In this document: piece after piece, positions 1 through 11,000 of the stretch | Numbering within the stretch: the first letter of the stretch is position 1 | How the letters are laid out: the number at the start of each line of letters is the position of its first letter | From: an uncultured Bacilli bacterium | GTDB taxonomy: Bacteria > Bacillota_I > Bacilli_A > RF39 > UBA660 | DNA length: 49,803 nt | Direction: 5' to 3' | Assembly: GCA_947624275.1 (NCBI GenBank) | Contig: CANQJR010000004.1 | Span: 1 to 49,803, forward strand | The notes under the pieces: model-generated | Databases searched by the model: none | What the model was told of the DNA's origin: nothing | Seen by the model: only the letters and a program-made list of their open reading frames with translations | Made by a program: the position numbers and the translations under genes

Positions 1-939
1 GCAGGAAGATTCTATTGTGTTGATTTAGCGTATGACTCTTATTTGTATCACATCGGTAATGAAAGTGATTGCCATTATTTTGGTGTTTATGATAAAAATA
101 GTTTTAATCGTTTTCATGTACCTATGGAAACAGAATTGATAACCGATTATACTAATAAAATATCACTTATGGATGACGTTGATTTAGCTAATATTAATAA
201 ATATTTTCATTCTTCACTTCAAAAGATGAAAGTAATGCAGTACGTTCGTGATAATAATACTTCATTTATCATTAGTGGCTTACAGATTCTTGGTGATAAG
301 ACAACACCGTTATATAAGTATTTGTATTGTGATTATGCGGAAAATGGTAGAATGAGTAAATCAAAAATCTTGTTATCAGAAATGAACTTTTTTGAGAACA
401 TCAACGTTAAAGAAGAATTATCTAATCAAATAAAATATTTAGAAGGCATTAGTAATAATGATAATACTTTAAAACAACAGGAATTTGAATTAAAAGAAAA
501 ATATGCTTTAGTAAAGAAAATAGATGATTACATGGTTAATGTTTTCTTAGATGATGAGAAAATTGAAAATATGGGAGAGGTAAATTACTTAGGATATTTT
601 GAATATCAAAATGGTGAATTTAACGTTATGAACAATCCTAGTAATTTAGAAAGAAGTGTCATTAAGTCACGTAAGTACCGAAGAGATGATGGTAGTGTTT
701 TCATCATCGAAAGAGATAAGAATGTCAATGGTTTATTCTATTACAATTACTATGAGTTTGTTACAACGGATAATGGTCTAGAATTAGAAGAAAATCATTT
801 TATAACCGATAATGATTTAATTACGATAGCGAAAGAGTTTGATAAATATATTGCTAATGTATTCTTCTATAAGAAAAGACTATTGAGTTGTATTAATGAA
901 CTTGGTGGTTACTTAGGATATTGTAATTATGGAAATTAG
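1..939 (+). CDS. Hypothetical protein, 5' end cut by the window
   Basis: The reading frame is open from base 1, so the gene begins upstream of the window. An internal TTG at 43 is not a convincing start because the frame continues upstream of it without a stop. About 312 residues are visible. They are acidic and rich in Tyr, Asn and Asp, with no membrane segment, signal peptide, P-loop or catalytic motif I recognise. A charged, possibly helical stretch lies near the middle (around bases 400-520). The gene ends in a TAG that overlaps the first stem of a strong terminator, so it is the last gene of its transcript and is separate from ruvA. I do not recognise the family. Codon use looks like that of the neighbours, so transfer is not suggested. 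Confidence 0.75.
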   Translation, partial: AGRFYCVDLAYDSYLYHIGNESDCHYFGVYDKNSFNRFHVPMETELITDYTNKISLMDDVDLANINKYFHSSLQKMKVMQYVRDNNTSFIISGLQILGDKTTPLYKYLYCDYAENGRMSKSKILLSEMNFFENINVKEELSNQIKYLEGISNNDNTLKQQEFELKEKYALVKKIDDYMVNVFLDDEKIENMGEVNYLGYFEYQNGEFNVMNNPSNLERSVIKSRKYRRDDGSVFIIERDKNVNGLFYYNYYEFVTTDNGLELEENHFITDNDLITIAKEFDKYIANVFFYKKRLLSCINELGGYLGYCNYGN

Positions 940-962
940 AGTTCTTTATGAACTCTTTTTAT
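938..962 (+). terminator. Rho-independent terminator
   Basis: AGAGTTC pairs with GAACTCT across a five-base loop and is followed by a T run. It overlaps the TAG stop of the upstream gene and insulates it from ruvA. Confidence 0.85.
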
Positions 963-990
963 TTTCATTTAAAGTTATTTATTATATAAT
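962..990 (+). promoter_or_regulatory. Probable sigma-A promoter of the ruvA operon
   Basis: A perfect TATAAT lies at 985-990, with a weak -35 (TTTTCA, 962-967) 17 bases upstream. It sits directly after the terminator and about 18 bases before the ruvA start, with GGAGGC as ribosome-binding site. Confidence 0.5.
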
Positions 991-1007
991 GATAATGGAG
1001 GCAAGTT

Positions 1008-1565
1008 ATGTATAGTTATATCTTTGGAAAAATAGAAGAAATTACAGGAAGTTATATAGTAATAGATAATAATGGTATTGGGTATCAAGTATACACACCT
1101 AATCCTTATGCTTTTAATGAGGGAGAAAATTATAAAGTATATATATATCAATTGATAAGAGAAGATGAAAATAGTTTATATGGTTTTAAAACACAAGAAG
1201 AGAAAGACTTGTTTTTAAAGTTAATTAGTGTTAAAGGTTTGGGATGTAAGATGGCTCTTCCCATTTTGGCAACTGGTTCGATCAGTGGAATAGTTGATGC
1301 GATTGAAAGAGAAAATCTTTTGTATTTAAAAAAATTTCCTAAGATTGGGGAGAAAGTGGCCAAACAGATCATTCTCGACTTAAAAGGAAAGTTGAATATG
1401 CAGATCAGTGCTGACTATGTTGAAAGTTCAACTGATGAATTGATTGAGGTTTTGAAAGGTCTCGGTTATAAAGATAAAGAAATCAAAGCTATTGTTCCGA
1501 AAGTAGATAATACGTTGACGATCGAAGAACAAGTTAAGGAAGCTTTGAAATTGTTACTAAAATAG
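1008..1565 (+). CDS. ruvA: Holliday junction branch migration protein RuvA
   Basis: RuvA binds four-way DNA junctions as a tetramer and loads the RuvB motor; together they migrate Holliday junctions during recombinational repair. The 185 residues match the usual family length (about 200). The N-terminal OB-fold begins MYSYIFGKIEEI (residues 1-62). Two helix-hairpin-helix motifs follow, around SVKGLGCKMALPIL (about 73-87) and KFPKIGEKVAKQIILDLKGK (about 109-128). A small C-terminal three-helix RuvB-contact domain ends the protein. The ATG has a GGAGG site eight bases upstream. It is the first gene of a run ruvA, nucleotidase, ruvB, queA with only a few bases between genes, so they are probably one transcript. 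Confidence 0.96.
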   Translation: MYSYIFGKIEEITGSYIVIDNNGIGYQVYTPNPYAFNEGENYKVYIYQLIREDENSLYGFKTQEEKDLFLKLISVKGLGCKMALPILATGSISGIVDAIERENLLYLKKFPKIGEKVAKQIILDLKGKLNMQISADYVESSTDELIEVLKGLGYKDKEIKAIVPKVDNTLTIEEQVKEALKLLLK

Positions 1566-1572
1566 GTGGAAT

Positions 1573-2145
1573 ATGCGAATTGGAATAGATATTGATGATA
1601 CGATTGCTGATACTAATGAAATGTTAGAGGCATATGCTGGAATTTATGATAAACTTTATAAAGATGGTCATGGAATAATTGATGAGAATTGTTATACATT
1701 TAATGGAATGTATGATTGGAATGAAGAAGATCGCCTCGATTTTTTAAAGACTTATATGGTTGAAGTTTTAGAAAATGTCGAAGTGAAAGATTACGTCGTA
1801 GAAATAATTAGAAAACTTCGCCAAGAAGGGCATGAAATCATTTTTATCACGACTAGAGATGGTGAATACATCGATGATTGTTATGGTTTGACTAAGAAAT
1901 GGTTAGACGAAAAGAAGATAGAATATGATATGATCATTGCTGGTGATAAGAGAAAGAGTGATTATGCTGAGAGTTTGCAATTTGATCTATTCATCGATGA
2001 TAGCGTCAAAAATTGTACCAAAGTCAGTGAAAAGGGAATAGAAGTTCTATTATTTGATACTAGATATAATCGTGATAATAAAGAGTTCAAAAGAGTTAAG
2101 AATTGGTTAGAAGTATATGAATACATTCATGATATGAAAAAATAA
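1573..2145 (+). CDS. HAD-family 5'(3')-deoxyribonucleotidase-like protein
   Basis: Probable cytosolic nucleotidase of the NT5C/YqfW type (HAD superfamily). The N-terminus carries the HAD catalytic motif DIDDTIADT (residues 5-13), whose first Asp would form the phospho-enzyme and second Asp act as acid/base. Motif II is the Thr in FITTRDGE (about 96-103) and motif III/IV is the Lys and Asp pair in DKRKSDY and DLFIDDS. At 190 residues it is the usual length for the family. The true substrate, a (deoxy)nucleoside monophosphate or another small phosphate, cannot be read from the sequence. It lies 7 bases after ruvA and 18 bases before ruvB, interrupting the usual ruvA-ruvB adjacency. Confidence 0.85.
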   Translation: MRIGIDIDDTIADTNEMLEAYAGIYDKLYKDGHGIIDENCYTFNGMYDWNEEDRLDFLKTYMVEVLENVEVKDYVVEIIRKLRQEGHEIIFITTRDGEYIDDCYGLTKKWLDEKKIEYDMIIAGDKRKSDYAESLQFDLFIDDSVKNCTKVSEKGIEVLLFDTRYNRDNKEFKRVKNWLEVYEYIHDMKK

Positions 2146-2163
2146 AAATAGTTGGAGGTGCCT

Positions 2164-3201
2164 ATGGAAAGAGATAGAATCTTGACGAGTGATGAAATAA
2201 CTGGGGATGATTTTGAACAGTCAATTCGTCCAGAATTATTGAATGATTACATTGGTCAAAAGGATGTCAAAGAGAACATCAGAGTTTTTATTGAGGCCGC
2301 TAAATTGCGTGATGAACCTCTTGATCACGTCTTGTTGTATGGTCCTCCTGGACTTGGTAAGACGACACTTGCCTATATCATCGCTAATGAACTTGGAAGT
2401 AATATCAAAACTGCGAGTGGTCCAAGTATTGAGAAGAGTGGAGACTTGGCCGCTATTTTGTCTTCTCTTGAACCTGGCGATGTCTTATTTATTGATGAGA
2501 TTCATCGAATGCCCAGTTTCGTTGAAGAAATTCTTTATCCTGCCATGGAGGATTTCACATTGGACATCATTGTCGGTGGTGATGGTAATAGCCGCAACTT
2601 GCGCATCAATTTACCACCATTTACTCTCGTTGGGGCAACTACTAGGGCTGGTGATTTGACTTCACCGCTCCGTGATCGCTTTGGGATAATTGCCAAATTA
2701 CAATATTATACGACTGATGAGTTACAAGACATAATTAAGAGAACTTCTCGCGTTTTGGGAATGCCAATTGATGAAGATGCTTCTTTTGAATTGGCCAGTC
2801 GCAGTCGTGGAACGCCGAGAATTGCCAATCGTCTCTTTCGCAGAGTGAGGGATTTTGCTTTGGTCGATGGCGATGAAAGCATCAATTTAGAAGTGACGAA
2901 AAAGGCTTTGAAGAGATTGAAAGTTGATGAGGCTGGTCTCGATGATACCGATCACCAACTATTGCGTGGCATCATTGAAAAATTTAATGGTGGACCGGTT
3001 GGAATAGAGTCAATTGCCAGTGTCATTGGAGAAGAGACGACGACGATTGAAGATGTCTATGAACCATATCTCTTACAATGCGGATTTTTAAAACGCACCC
3101 CTCGTGGCCGTGTCGTCACTGAAAAAGGTTATCGTCAAGTCAATATGACTTATCAAAATAGCCTATTCGATATGGAAATAGAAAGTGAGGATGAGGAATA
3201 G
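2164..3201 (+). CDS. ruvB: Holliday junction DNA helicase RuvB
   Basis: RuvB is the AAA+ hexameric motor that pulls DNA through the RuvA-bound junction. Visible motifs are Walker [10 protein letters not shown] (near residue 61), Walker B FIDEIHR, sensor 1 GATTRAG and the arginine-finger segment LRDRFG. They are followed by the lid and a C-terminal winged helix ending [15 protein letters not shown] chose the ATG at 2164, giving 345 residues, because GGAGGTG lies at 2154-2160. An in-frame TTG at 2152 is inside that ribosome site and would lengthen the protein by four residues. The stop TAG is immediately followed by the queA ATG. Confidence 0.97.
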   Translation: MERDRILTSDEITGDDFEQSIRPELLNDYIGQKDVKENIRVFIEAAKLRDEPLDHVLLYGPPGLGKTTLAYIIANELGSNIKTASGPSIEKSGDLAAILSSLEPGDVLFIDEIHRMPSFVEEILYPAMEDFTLDIIVGGDGNSRNLRINLPPFTLVGATTRAGDLTSPLRDRFGIIAKLQYYTTDELQDIIKRTSRVLGMPIDEDASFELASRSRGTPRIANRLFRRVRDFALVDGDESINLEVTKKALKRLKVDEAGLDDTDHQLLRGIIEKFNGGPVGIESIASVIGEETTTIEDVYEPYLLQCGFLKRTPRGRVVTEKGYRQVNMTYQNSLFDMEIESEDEE

Positions 3202-4230
3202 ATGAACGTCCAAGACTTTGATTATGATTTGCCTGAGGAGTTGATTGCTCAAACGCCACTAGCTGAACGTTCTTCTTCTCGTCTTTTAGTTTTGAACAGA
3301 AAAACTGGTGAAATTGAACATCGCCATTTTTTTGACATCATTGACTATTTAAATCCAGGGGACACTTTAGTCATGAACGATACGAAAGTCATACCGGCCA
3401 GATTGATCGGTGTCAAAGAAGAAACAGGTGCTGTCATTGAAATATTGCTTCTCAAAAATATTAATGATAATGAGTGGGAAGCTCTAGTAAAACCAGCTAG
3501 AAGAGTTAAAGTTGGGACCGTCGTCTCCTTTGGTGACGGTTTGTTGAAGTGCCGCTGCATTTCTGAACGCGAAGAGGGTATTAGAGTTTTTGAACTCTTA
3601 TACGATGGCATTCTTTATGAAATTCTCGATGAGTTAGGAACGATGCCACTTCCACCTTACATCCATGAAAAATTGGAAGATCAGAATCGTTATCAAACAG
3701 TTTATGCTAAAAATTTGGGTAGTGCTGCTGCTCCGACAGCTGGTCTACATTTCACCAAAGAATTGATGCAAAAATTGGAAGAAAAAGGTATCAACATCTG
3801 TTATGTGACTCTTCACGTCGGACTGGGTACTTTTCGCCCTGTCAATGTCGATAACATCCTAGAACATCACATGCATAGTGAGTATTATGAAATTAGTGAA
3901 GAGACTTGTGATGTCATCAATGCGACTAAGAAAAGGAAAAATCGTCTCGTTGCCGTTGGAACGACAACTGTTCGCACTTTAGAATCAGTCATGCAACGCT
4001 TCGGCGAATTAAAGCCATGTTATGGTACAACTGATATTTTTATCTATCCGGGCTATGAGTTTAAAATAGTCGATAATTTGATAACGAATTTCCACTTGCC
4101 CAAATCGACTCTGATCATGTTGATAAGTGCTTTGTGTGGTCGCGATAAAGTTTTAAATGCCTACAAGATTGCCGTTGAAGAAAAATATCGTTTTTTCTCT
4201 TTTGGTGATAGCATGTTCATCATTGATTAA
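3202..4230 (+). CDS. queA: S-adenosylmethionine:tRNA ribosyltransferase-isomerase QueA
   Basis: QueA transfers and isomerises the ribosyl moiety of SAM onto 7-aminomethyl-7-deazaguanine in tRNA to make epoxyqueuosine at wobble position 34. The 342 residues are family-typical. They begin with [16 protein letters not shown] and carry the conserved [37 protein letters not shown] and [11 protein letters not shown] blocks. The ATG abuts the ruvB stop with no spacer, indicating coupled translation. The ruvAB-queA order is widely conserved in Bacillota. The usual next gene, tgt, is not downstream here and must lie elsewhere if the pathway is complete. Confidence 0.97.
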   Translation: MNVQDFDYDLPEELIAQTPLAERSSSRLLVLNRKTGEIEHRHFFDIIDYLNPGDTLVMNDTKVIPARLIGVKEETGAVIEILLLKNINDNEWEALVKPARRVKVGTVVSFGDGLLKCRCISEREEGIRVFELLYDGILYEILDELGTMPLPPYIHEKLEDQNRYQTVYAKNLGSAAAPTAGLHFTKELMQKLEEKGINICYVTLHVGLGTFRPVNVDNILEHHMHSEYYEISEETCDVINATKKRKNRLVAVGTTTVRTLESVMQRFGELKPCYGTTDIFIYPGYEFKIVDNLITNFHLPKSTLIMLISALCGRDKVLNAYKIAVEEKYRFFSFGDSMFIID

Positions 4231-4280
4231 TAGTCAGTACTATTTTTTCCCAAAATGGCATATGCTTTATTGGTGATCTT

Positions 4281-5504
4281 ATGAAACAATACATATTAAT
4301 AATAGTAGTAATGTTTACAATTGCTACTTTTTTTATCATTGGCGATAAAAAGAGTGAAGAAAATCCTAAAGGCGATAGAACGACGATTAATGTTTCAGAA
4401 AAAAATGATGGGACAAAACTGTCCAATAATAAAATTAGAGCTATCTATTTCTCTTATATTGAATTAGAAGAATACATCAAGGGAAAGAGTAGTGATGAGG
4501 CAAAAAAAAATATCGATGATATCATTGACAATTTGGCCAAAGATGGTTTCAATTGGTTGATTCTCCATGTCCGTGCTTTTTCTGATAGCGTCTATCCTTC
4601 AAAAATATTTCCTAGTAGTAAGAATGTGACTGATGATGAATTGCCCTTTGACATCTTAGATTATTTTATTAAAAAAGCTCATCAAAAAGACATCGAAATC
4701 CACGCTTGGATCAATCCCTATCGAATAGCGAGTGATGATAATTTTGTCATTGATAAAAATCATCCTGCTTATAAATTTTTAGGTACCAATAACATTCAAA
4801 AGATTGAAGGAAAAGGTCTTTATTATAATCCGGCTAGCGAAGAAGTCATCGCTTTGATCGTAAGTGGTGTTGCTGAAATAATCAATAACTATGATGTCGA
4901 TGGCATTCATCTCGATGACTATTTTTATCCGAGTAAAGATATCGATGACGTCAATTATATAGAATATCAAAAAAATGGTGGTCAACTATCGCATTCTGAA
5001 TATCGTTTGGACAACGTTTTGAAAATGATCAAAAATATTCATGATGTCATCAAAAAGAAAAGTGATAAAATTCTTTTTGGCATTGCCCCAGAAGGAAACA
5101 TTGATAACAATTATTCAAGCAATTATTTAGATGTTAAAAAAATATTGAGTTGTCATGACTATGTCGATTACATCATGCCGCAAATCTACTTCGGCTTTTT
5201 GAACGAAAATCGTCCTTATCAAGAGAATATCCAAGATTGGGAAAAACTGATCAAAGATGACTCCCTTTTATTAATACCAGCTCTAGCACTATACAAATCA
5301 GGCAATGATGACAAATATGCAGGCAGTGGCAAAAATGAATGGATTGACAACACGGACATTTTAAAAAAGCAAATTGTTTATTCACAAAACATTCCACACT
5401 ATGCTGGTTTTTCTATTTTTCGTTACGCATTCTTTTACAATTCTAAAAAGCAGAATGATAATATGGTGAGGGAAGTTCAAAACATTAGAGAAATTTTAAA
5501 ATGA
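4281..5504 (+). CDS. GHL10/DUF187-type glycoside hydrolase-like protein, membrane anchored
   Basis: Belongs to the glycosyl-hydrolase-like family that includes Bacillus YngK. Residues 1-21 form a hydrophobic N-terminal anchor or signal peptide without a lipobox Cys, then a short polar linker. The TIM-barrel-like domain starts around residue 50 (RAIYFSYIE). Family hallmarks are WLILHVRAFSDSVYPS, HAWINPYRIA, and DGIHLDDYFYP, where the paired Asp are the likely catalytic or substrate residues. Further down are FGIAPEGN and DYIMPQIYFG. It probably acts outside the membrane on a cell-wall or exopolysaccharide glycan; the substrate is unknown. The ATG follows TTGGTGATC, a weak Shine-Dalgarno. It lies 50 bases after queA without an obvious terminator and ends at a strong one. 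Confidence 0.88.
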   Translation: MKQYILIIVVMFTIATFFIIGDKKSEENPKGDRTTINVSEKNDGTKLSNNKIRAIYFSYIELEEYIKGKSSDEAKKNIDDIIDNLAKDGFNWLILHVRAFSDSVYPSKIFPSSKNVTDDELPFDILDYFIKKAHQKDIEIHAWINPYRIASDDNFVIDKNHPAYKFLGTNNIQKIEGKGLYYNPASEEVIALIVSGVAEIINNYDVDGIHLDDYFYPSKDIDDVNYIEYQKNGGQLSHSEYRLDNVLKMIKNIHDVIKKKSDKILFGIAPEGNIDNNYSSNYLDVKKILSCHDYVDYIMPQIYFGFLNENRPYQENIQDWEKLIKDDSLLLIPALALYKSGNDDKYAGSGKNEWIDNTDILKKQIVYSQNIPHYAGFSIFRYAFFYNSKKQNDNMVREVQNIREILK

Positions 5505-5505
5505 T

Positions 5506-5527
5506 GATAACTTCGGTTATCTTTTTT
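5506..5527 (+). terminator. Rho-independent terminator with UUCG tetraloop
   Basis: GATAAC, TTCG loop, GTTATC, then six T. The very stable UUCG tetraloop and T run end the ruvA-to-GHL10 transcript. Confidence 0.93.
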
Positions 5528-5612
5528 GTTGTATTTTAGACTATTAAAGTTTCTCAAAATAAATTATAATTATATTTAGATGACTATATGAATAATTGAT
5601 GGAAGTGATAGT

Positions 5613-8015
5613 ATGGATATAAACTTTTTAGATGATGATAGCGTTTTAATCGTTCCCCATTCTGTAAAGACGAGCATTTTAAAAAAAATAGATGAGAGCG
5701 GTAATTTGTTGAACGTCAAGTTTATGTCGCGTGAAGAATTCATTGAAAAGAGTACTTTTTCATACGATGATAATGCTTTGTTATATTTGATGGATGAATA
5801 CGATTATGATTATGGTGTCGCTAAGACGCTGATGGATAATATGCGTCTTGTTGAAAAGAGAGAATATCCGAGTTCCAAATTAAAGCGATTAGTATCTTTG
5901 AAAGAAGAGTTATTACAGAAGGATTTGATAACTATCGATTCCTTTTTTCCCCGTTATTTGCAAAATAAAAATGTTTATATATACGGTTATCAACACCTTG
6001 ACAATCTGTTTTTGAAATCGTTAGAGAGTTATCGTTATCAATTCATCACAGAACCAAAAAATGATGTTTCTCAAAAGATAGTCGTTCATCGTGCCAACAG
6101 TTTAGAAGAAGAGGTCGATTTCGTTTTTAATCGCATCGGTGATCTGATCCATAATGGAGTAGATATAAACGATATTTTCATCGTCAATTTTTCTTCTAAA
6201 TATGAAAATACTTTTGCTAAGTTATCAAAATTTTATAATCTACCAATTGAAGATTTAGGGTATTCCATTTATTCGAGTGAGATAGTTAAAGAATATTTAA
6301 AAATATTAAGAGATAATCAAAGTATCGAACAGGCTTATGACTTTATAAAGAGTAAGTATGATTCTTTCGAAAATAGTAAATTGTTGAACATCATCTTAAA
6401 TGTCTCTAATCGTTTTAATGATTTAAACTATTCTTTTGATAAAGTTTTTATCTTGATCGAGGATGCTTTAAAAAACAGTTTTTTAAAAGTGCACAACTAT
6501 GAGAATAAAATATCTTTTGGTGAAATGAATCCTGTCTTATATGACGATACTAAATATGTCTTTTTGATCGGTTTCAATCAAAATGAATTGCCACATTTAT
6601 ATGGCGATGAAGATTACTTGACTGATGCAGAAAAGAAATTGCTTGGGATGGAGACAGCCTCTTTGAAAAATCAATTGGAAAGAGAAAAGGTTACGGACTT
6701 TATTGAGAGAGTTCCTCATTTGACTTTGTCTTATCCCCTCCATCATTTATCTGAAGAATATCATCTCTCCAATCTTGCCATTGATAACAATTATGAAATC
6801 GTCGATGTCAATTTATCCGAAAATAATTATTCTAAAGATTATGCCCGTCTCAAACTGACCAAATATTTGGATGATTTTGTCAAATATGGAACGATTGAGA
6901 AAGACTTATTCAAATATTATAACAATTATGAAATCAATTATTTGACTTATAATAATTCTTTTAAAGGGTTATCTAAGGAGCGCTTATTAAAAAAGATCAA
7001 TAATGAATTGATATTGTCTTATTCCGCCATCAATAACTACAATAAGTGTCATTTTCGCTATTACGTCGAAAACATTTTGAGATTGAACAAATATGAAGAG
7101 ACTTTCCCCATCAAAGTTGGTAACTTATTTCATTATTTATTGAGTTTGTGCTTTGACGATGATTTTGATCTCGATAAAGAGTGGGACAATTATCTATCAC
7201 AAATGAATTTGAGCGATAAAGAGCAAGTGTTTTTAGTCAAGTTGAAAGAAGAGTTTTTGCTCATTTTAGATTTTGTCAAAAACTTGCATCATGAGACTTC
7301 TTTGACCAATACTTTGATGGAACATAAAGTATATGTTGATAAGAGCCGTGATATCGATGTCAAGTTCATGGGTATCATTGACAAGTGTATGTATCGCGAA
7401 AAAAATGGGGAAACGCTAGTCAGCATTATCGATTATAAAACGGGTAATCCTGACAACAATTTGTATCAAGTAGCCTATGGCTTGAACATGCAATTGCCTA
7501 TTTATTGGTATTTGATAAAAAAAGGTAGTGTTTTTGCTAATAGTAAATTTGTCGGTTTCTATATTCAAAAAATTTTACATAGTGAACTGAAGAAAGAAGA
7601 GAGTAAAAATTATCATGAAGCGAAGTTGAATAACTTAAAACTGATTGGATATTCTACTGATGATAGGACAAGATTAATGGCCTTTGATCCGACTTATGAA
7701 AAGAGTTCATTCATCAAGAGTATGTCCGTTAAACAGGATGGTGAGTTTGGTTCTCGTGCCAAAATTATCGATGACCAAACTTTGGACTTATTAGTCGAGT
7801 ATATCGATAAAATAATTGAGAATGATATAAATAATATTTTGACATGTGACTTTTCTATCAATCCTAAACAGATAGGTGATGATGACGAAATAACTAGTTG
7901 TGTGTATTGTCATTACAAAGATTTGTGTTATCGCCGCAACGAGGATGTTTCCAAGAAGAGTGAATATCATAATTTCAGTTTTTTAGGAGGTGATAGTGAT
8001 GCCAGATTGGACTAG
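5613..8015 (+). CDS. addB: AddB-like nuclease subunit of the helicase-exonuclease AddAB (compact form)
   Basis: AddB pairs with AddA to resect double-strand breaks and respond to Chi-like sites; its C-terminal nuclease cuts one strand. Here a RecB-type PD-(D/E)XK nuclease domain is clear: GNLFHYLLSLCF, then the core VSIIDYKTGNP and QLPIYWYLI. The four iron-sulphur cysteines are in place: C479 (NKCHFRYYVEN) and the C763/C766/C772 cluster near the C-terminus. At 800 residues it is much shorter than Bacillus AddB (about 1,160). No Walker A is visible at the N-terminus, where a decayed stretch (IVPHSVKTSIL) stands in its place, so helicase function would rest on AddA. The ATG follows GGAAGTGATA. 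The reading frame overlaps addA by 17 bases. Confidence 0.9.
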   Translation: MDINFLDDDSVLIVPHSVKTSILKKIDESGNLLNVKFMSREEFIEKSTFSYDDNALLYLMDEYDYDYGVAKTLMDNMRLVEKREYPSSKLKRLVSLKEELLQKDLITIDSFFPRYLQNKNVYIYGYQHLDNLFLKSLESYRYQFITEPKNDVSQKIVVHRANSLEEEVDFVFNRIGDLIHNGVDINDIFIVNFSSKYENTFAKLSKFYNLPIEDLGYSIYSSEIVKEYLKILRDNQSIEQAYDFIKSKYDSFENSKLLNIILNVSNRFNDLNYSFDKVFILIEDALKNSFLKVHNYENKISFGEMNPVLYDDTKYVFLIGFNQNELPHLYGDEDYLTDAEKKLLGMETASLKNQLEREKVTDFIERVPHLTLSYPLHHLSEEYHLSNLAIDNNYEIVDVNLSENNYSKDYARLKLTKYLDDFVKYGTIEKDLFKYYNNYEINYLTYNNSFKGLSKERLLKKINNELILSYSAINNYNKCHFRYYVENILRLNKYEETFPIKVGNLFHYLLSLCFDDDFDLDKEWDNYLSQMNLSDKEQVFLVKLKEEFLLILDFVKNLHHETSLTNTLMEHKVYVDKSRDIDVKFMGIIDKCMYREKNGETLVSIIDYKTGNPDNNLYQVAYGLNMQLPIYWYLIKKGSVFANSKFVGFYIQKILHSELKKEESKNYHEAKLNNLKLIGYSTDDRTRLMAFDPTYEKSSFIKSMSVKQDGEFGSRAKIIDDQTLDLLVEYIDKIIENDINNILTCDFSINPKQIGDDDEITSCVYCHYKDLCYRRNEDVSKKSEYHNFSFLGGDSDARLD

Positions 8016-11000
8016 AGAACAACAAGAAGCCATCGATAAAGAGGGATGCAATATCATCGTATCAGCTGGAGCTGGCAGTGGAAAAACAGCTGTTTTATCT
8101 GAACGCGTCATTCGCAAATTGAAAGATGGGGTTAAAATTGATGAAATCTTAATCTTGACTTTTACTAATGCCGCCACTTTTGAAATGAAAGATCGCATTC
8201 GTAAAAAGATGTTAAAAGATGTCTCATTAAAAGATCAACTCGATCTATTGGATTCTTCCTATATTACGACTTTTGACAGTTTCAGTTTAGCGATGGTCAA
8301 AAAATATCACTATCTCTTGAACATCGATCGCAATATTTCTATCATCGATAGCAGTATCATCTATAATGAAAAAATAAAAATTCTTGATGAAATAATGGAT
8401 CGATACTATCGCGAAAAGGATCCTGATTTTATCGAATTGATCAATGACTTTTGTGTTAAAGATGATTCTGATATTAAAAAGTACATGATCAAATTGAATG
8501 ATAAAATGGATCTGTTAATGGATAAAGAAACATTTTTAGACGATTACATTGCTAAATACTTTGATCCATCATTTATAGAAAAAAGAAAAAAAGAATACTT
8601 GCACAATGTCAATACGAAATTTTCAATGGTCAAAGAAAGAGCTCACGATTTATTATCTTTAGCTGAAAAAAAGTTGTATATCGATTTAGAACCTATCGTC
8701 AACAAGTATGATGAAGCCAACACCTATGATGACATTTCTGATTGTTTGACTTTGAAATTGCCAACGCTTGCTCCCAAAAGTGCTGATGAGTTGAAAGATG
8801 CCAAAGAAAAGTTGAGTGTAGCCATAGCTGATTTAAAAAAATATATGCCTTTTAGTTCGGAAGAAGAATTGGTTGAAAAAGTAGAGATGACTCTTCCATA
8901 CAATCGCATTATTGTCAAAATCATCAAAGAATTGAATGAAAGAATTATGGCCTTCAAAAAGAGAAATAATGCTTATGAATTCAATGACATTGCGCATTTG
9001 GCCATTGAGGTCGTTCAAGACAATGAAGAAGTAAGAAAATCTTTGCGTGACTCTTTTAAAGAAATTATGATTGATGAATATCAAGACACATCTTACCTTC
9101 AGGAGTATTTCATCTCACTCATTGCTGATGACAATGTCTATATGGTCGGTGATATCAAACAATCGATTTATCGTTTCCGCAATGCTGAACCATTGATCTT
9201 TAAAAATAAATATGATAAGTATTCTCTTGACGATGGGGGATACAAGATCGATCTGTTGAAAAACTTCCGCAGTCGTTCTGAGGTGTTGAACAACATCAAT
9301 CTCATTTTTGATGCCATCATGGATGATTGCTTTGGCGGAGCTAGATATCGTGAATCGCATCGTTTATCGTTTGGCAATAATTCTTATGAAGATAGCGGTA
9401 AGACGACTCAAAACTACGATATGGAAGTCTATAACTATGAGCTTTCTAAGGACGTACATTATACATCTGATGAGATTGAAATCTTTATCATCGTCCAAGA
9501 CATAATTAAAAAAGTAAAAGAGCATTATCAGGTCTTTGACAAGGATGATAAAGTTTTGCGCGATGCGACATACAGTGATTTCTGCATTCTTTTAGATCGT
9601 GCCACCAAATTTGATCTATACAAGAAAATTTTTGAGTATTTTGGTGTGCCTTTGACCAAATTCACTTCGACTAACATCAAAAAAGATGATGAAATCATTT
9701 TGATAAAAAATATTTTATCGCTCCTATGTTGCCTTCAAAATGAAGATTATGGCGTCGATTTTAAATATAATTTTATGTCGATTGGCAGAAGTTATCTCTG
9801 TTGTTATGACGATGAACAATTATTTGATTATCTAGATTCTGATGCGTATAAAACGAGTCAACTATATCAAACACTCATGACCATTTTGAAGGATGCTGAG
9901 ACTCTTTCATTATCGAGAATAATCGAAAAAATTATTGACCAATTCGCTTTTTATATGAAAAGTATTTCGGTTGGTGAAGTGGAAAAAGTTAGCATTCGTC
10001 TAGAGTATATTATCAATTTGGCCAAAGAAATGGAAAAGATGGGATTTGGAATAGGCGAGTTTAAAGAATACTTGGAGAGAATCATTGATAGTGAAGAAAA
10101 AATGGAATGCGACATCAGTGATAATATTGGTGATAGCGTCAAAATCATGACCATTCATAAATCAAAGGGATTGGAGTATTACATATGTTATTTTGCTGGA
10201 TTTAAAAATGAATTCAATTTCCGTGATTTGAGTCAAAGATTCATATTTCAAGAAAAATATGGCATAATCTGTCCATATTTCGAAGAAGGAATAGGGGATA
10301 CTTTTTATAAGATTATGAATCGCGAAGAAAATTTGATCGCTGAGATAAGTGAAAAAATCAGGCTCTTTTATGTAGCTCTTACCAGATGTCGTGAAAAAAT
10401 GATCATTGTCTGTCCACTAAAAGATCAAGATATGTCTTTATTGGATGGGACAGTCGATACAAATATTCGCAATAAATATAAATCTTTCTTAGATATATTC
10501 AATAGTATTTCTTCCATCTTAAATCCCTATGTCAAAAAGGTCGACTTGGAAGAGTTACATCTAACTCGTGACTATAATTTGATTAAAAAAACTAATTACA
10601 AAGATAAGATTGTGAAGACTGATGAATTGATCGTCAATTATGAATTGTCCATTCCTAATGAAGAAGTTACTTCGCTCCATTTTTCTAAGAACAGTGCTGA
10701 TTTACTTCCAGGCGAAGTGCGCGATAAAATGAAATTTGGTACGAAGATGCATTATTTATTCGAGATGTTCGATTTTAAAAATCCTGATTTTTCCACAGTT
10801 GATGAAAGGGATCGAAAGTATCTAGAAAAATTTCTAAATAGTGGTCTTTCATTTGATGGTAAGATATATAAAGAATATGAATTTTTATATGAAGAAGAAA
10901 ATATAGTCAAACATGGTGTCATCGATTTGATGATTGAATATCCAGATTTGATCAAAATAATCGATTATAAATTAAAAAACATTGATGATGAGAACTATCT

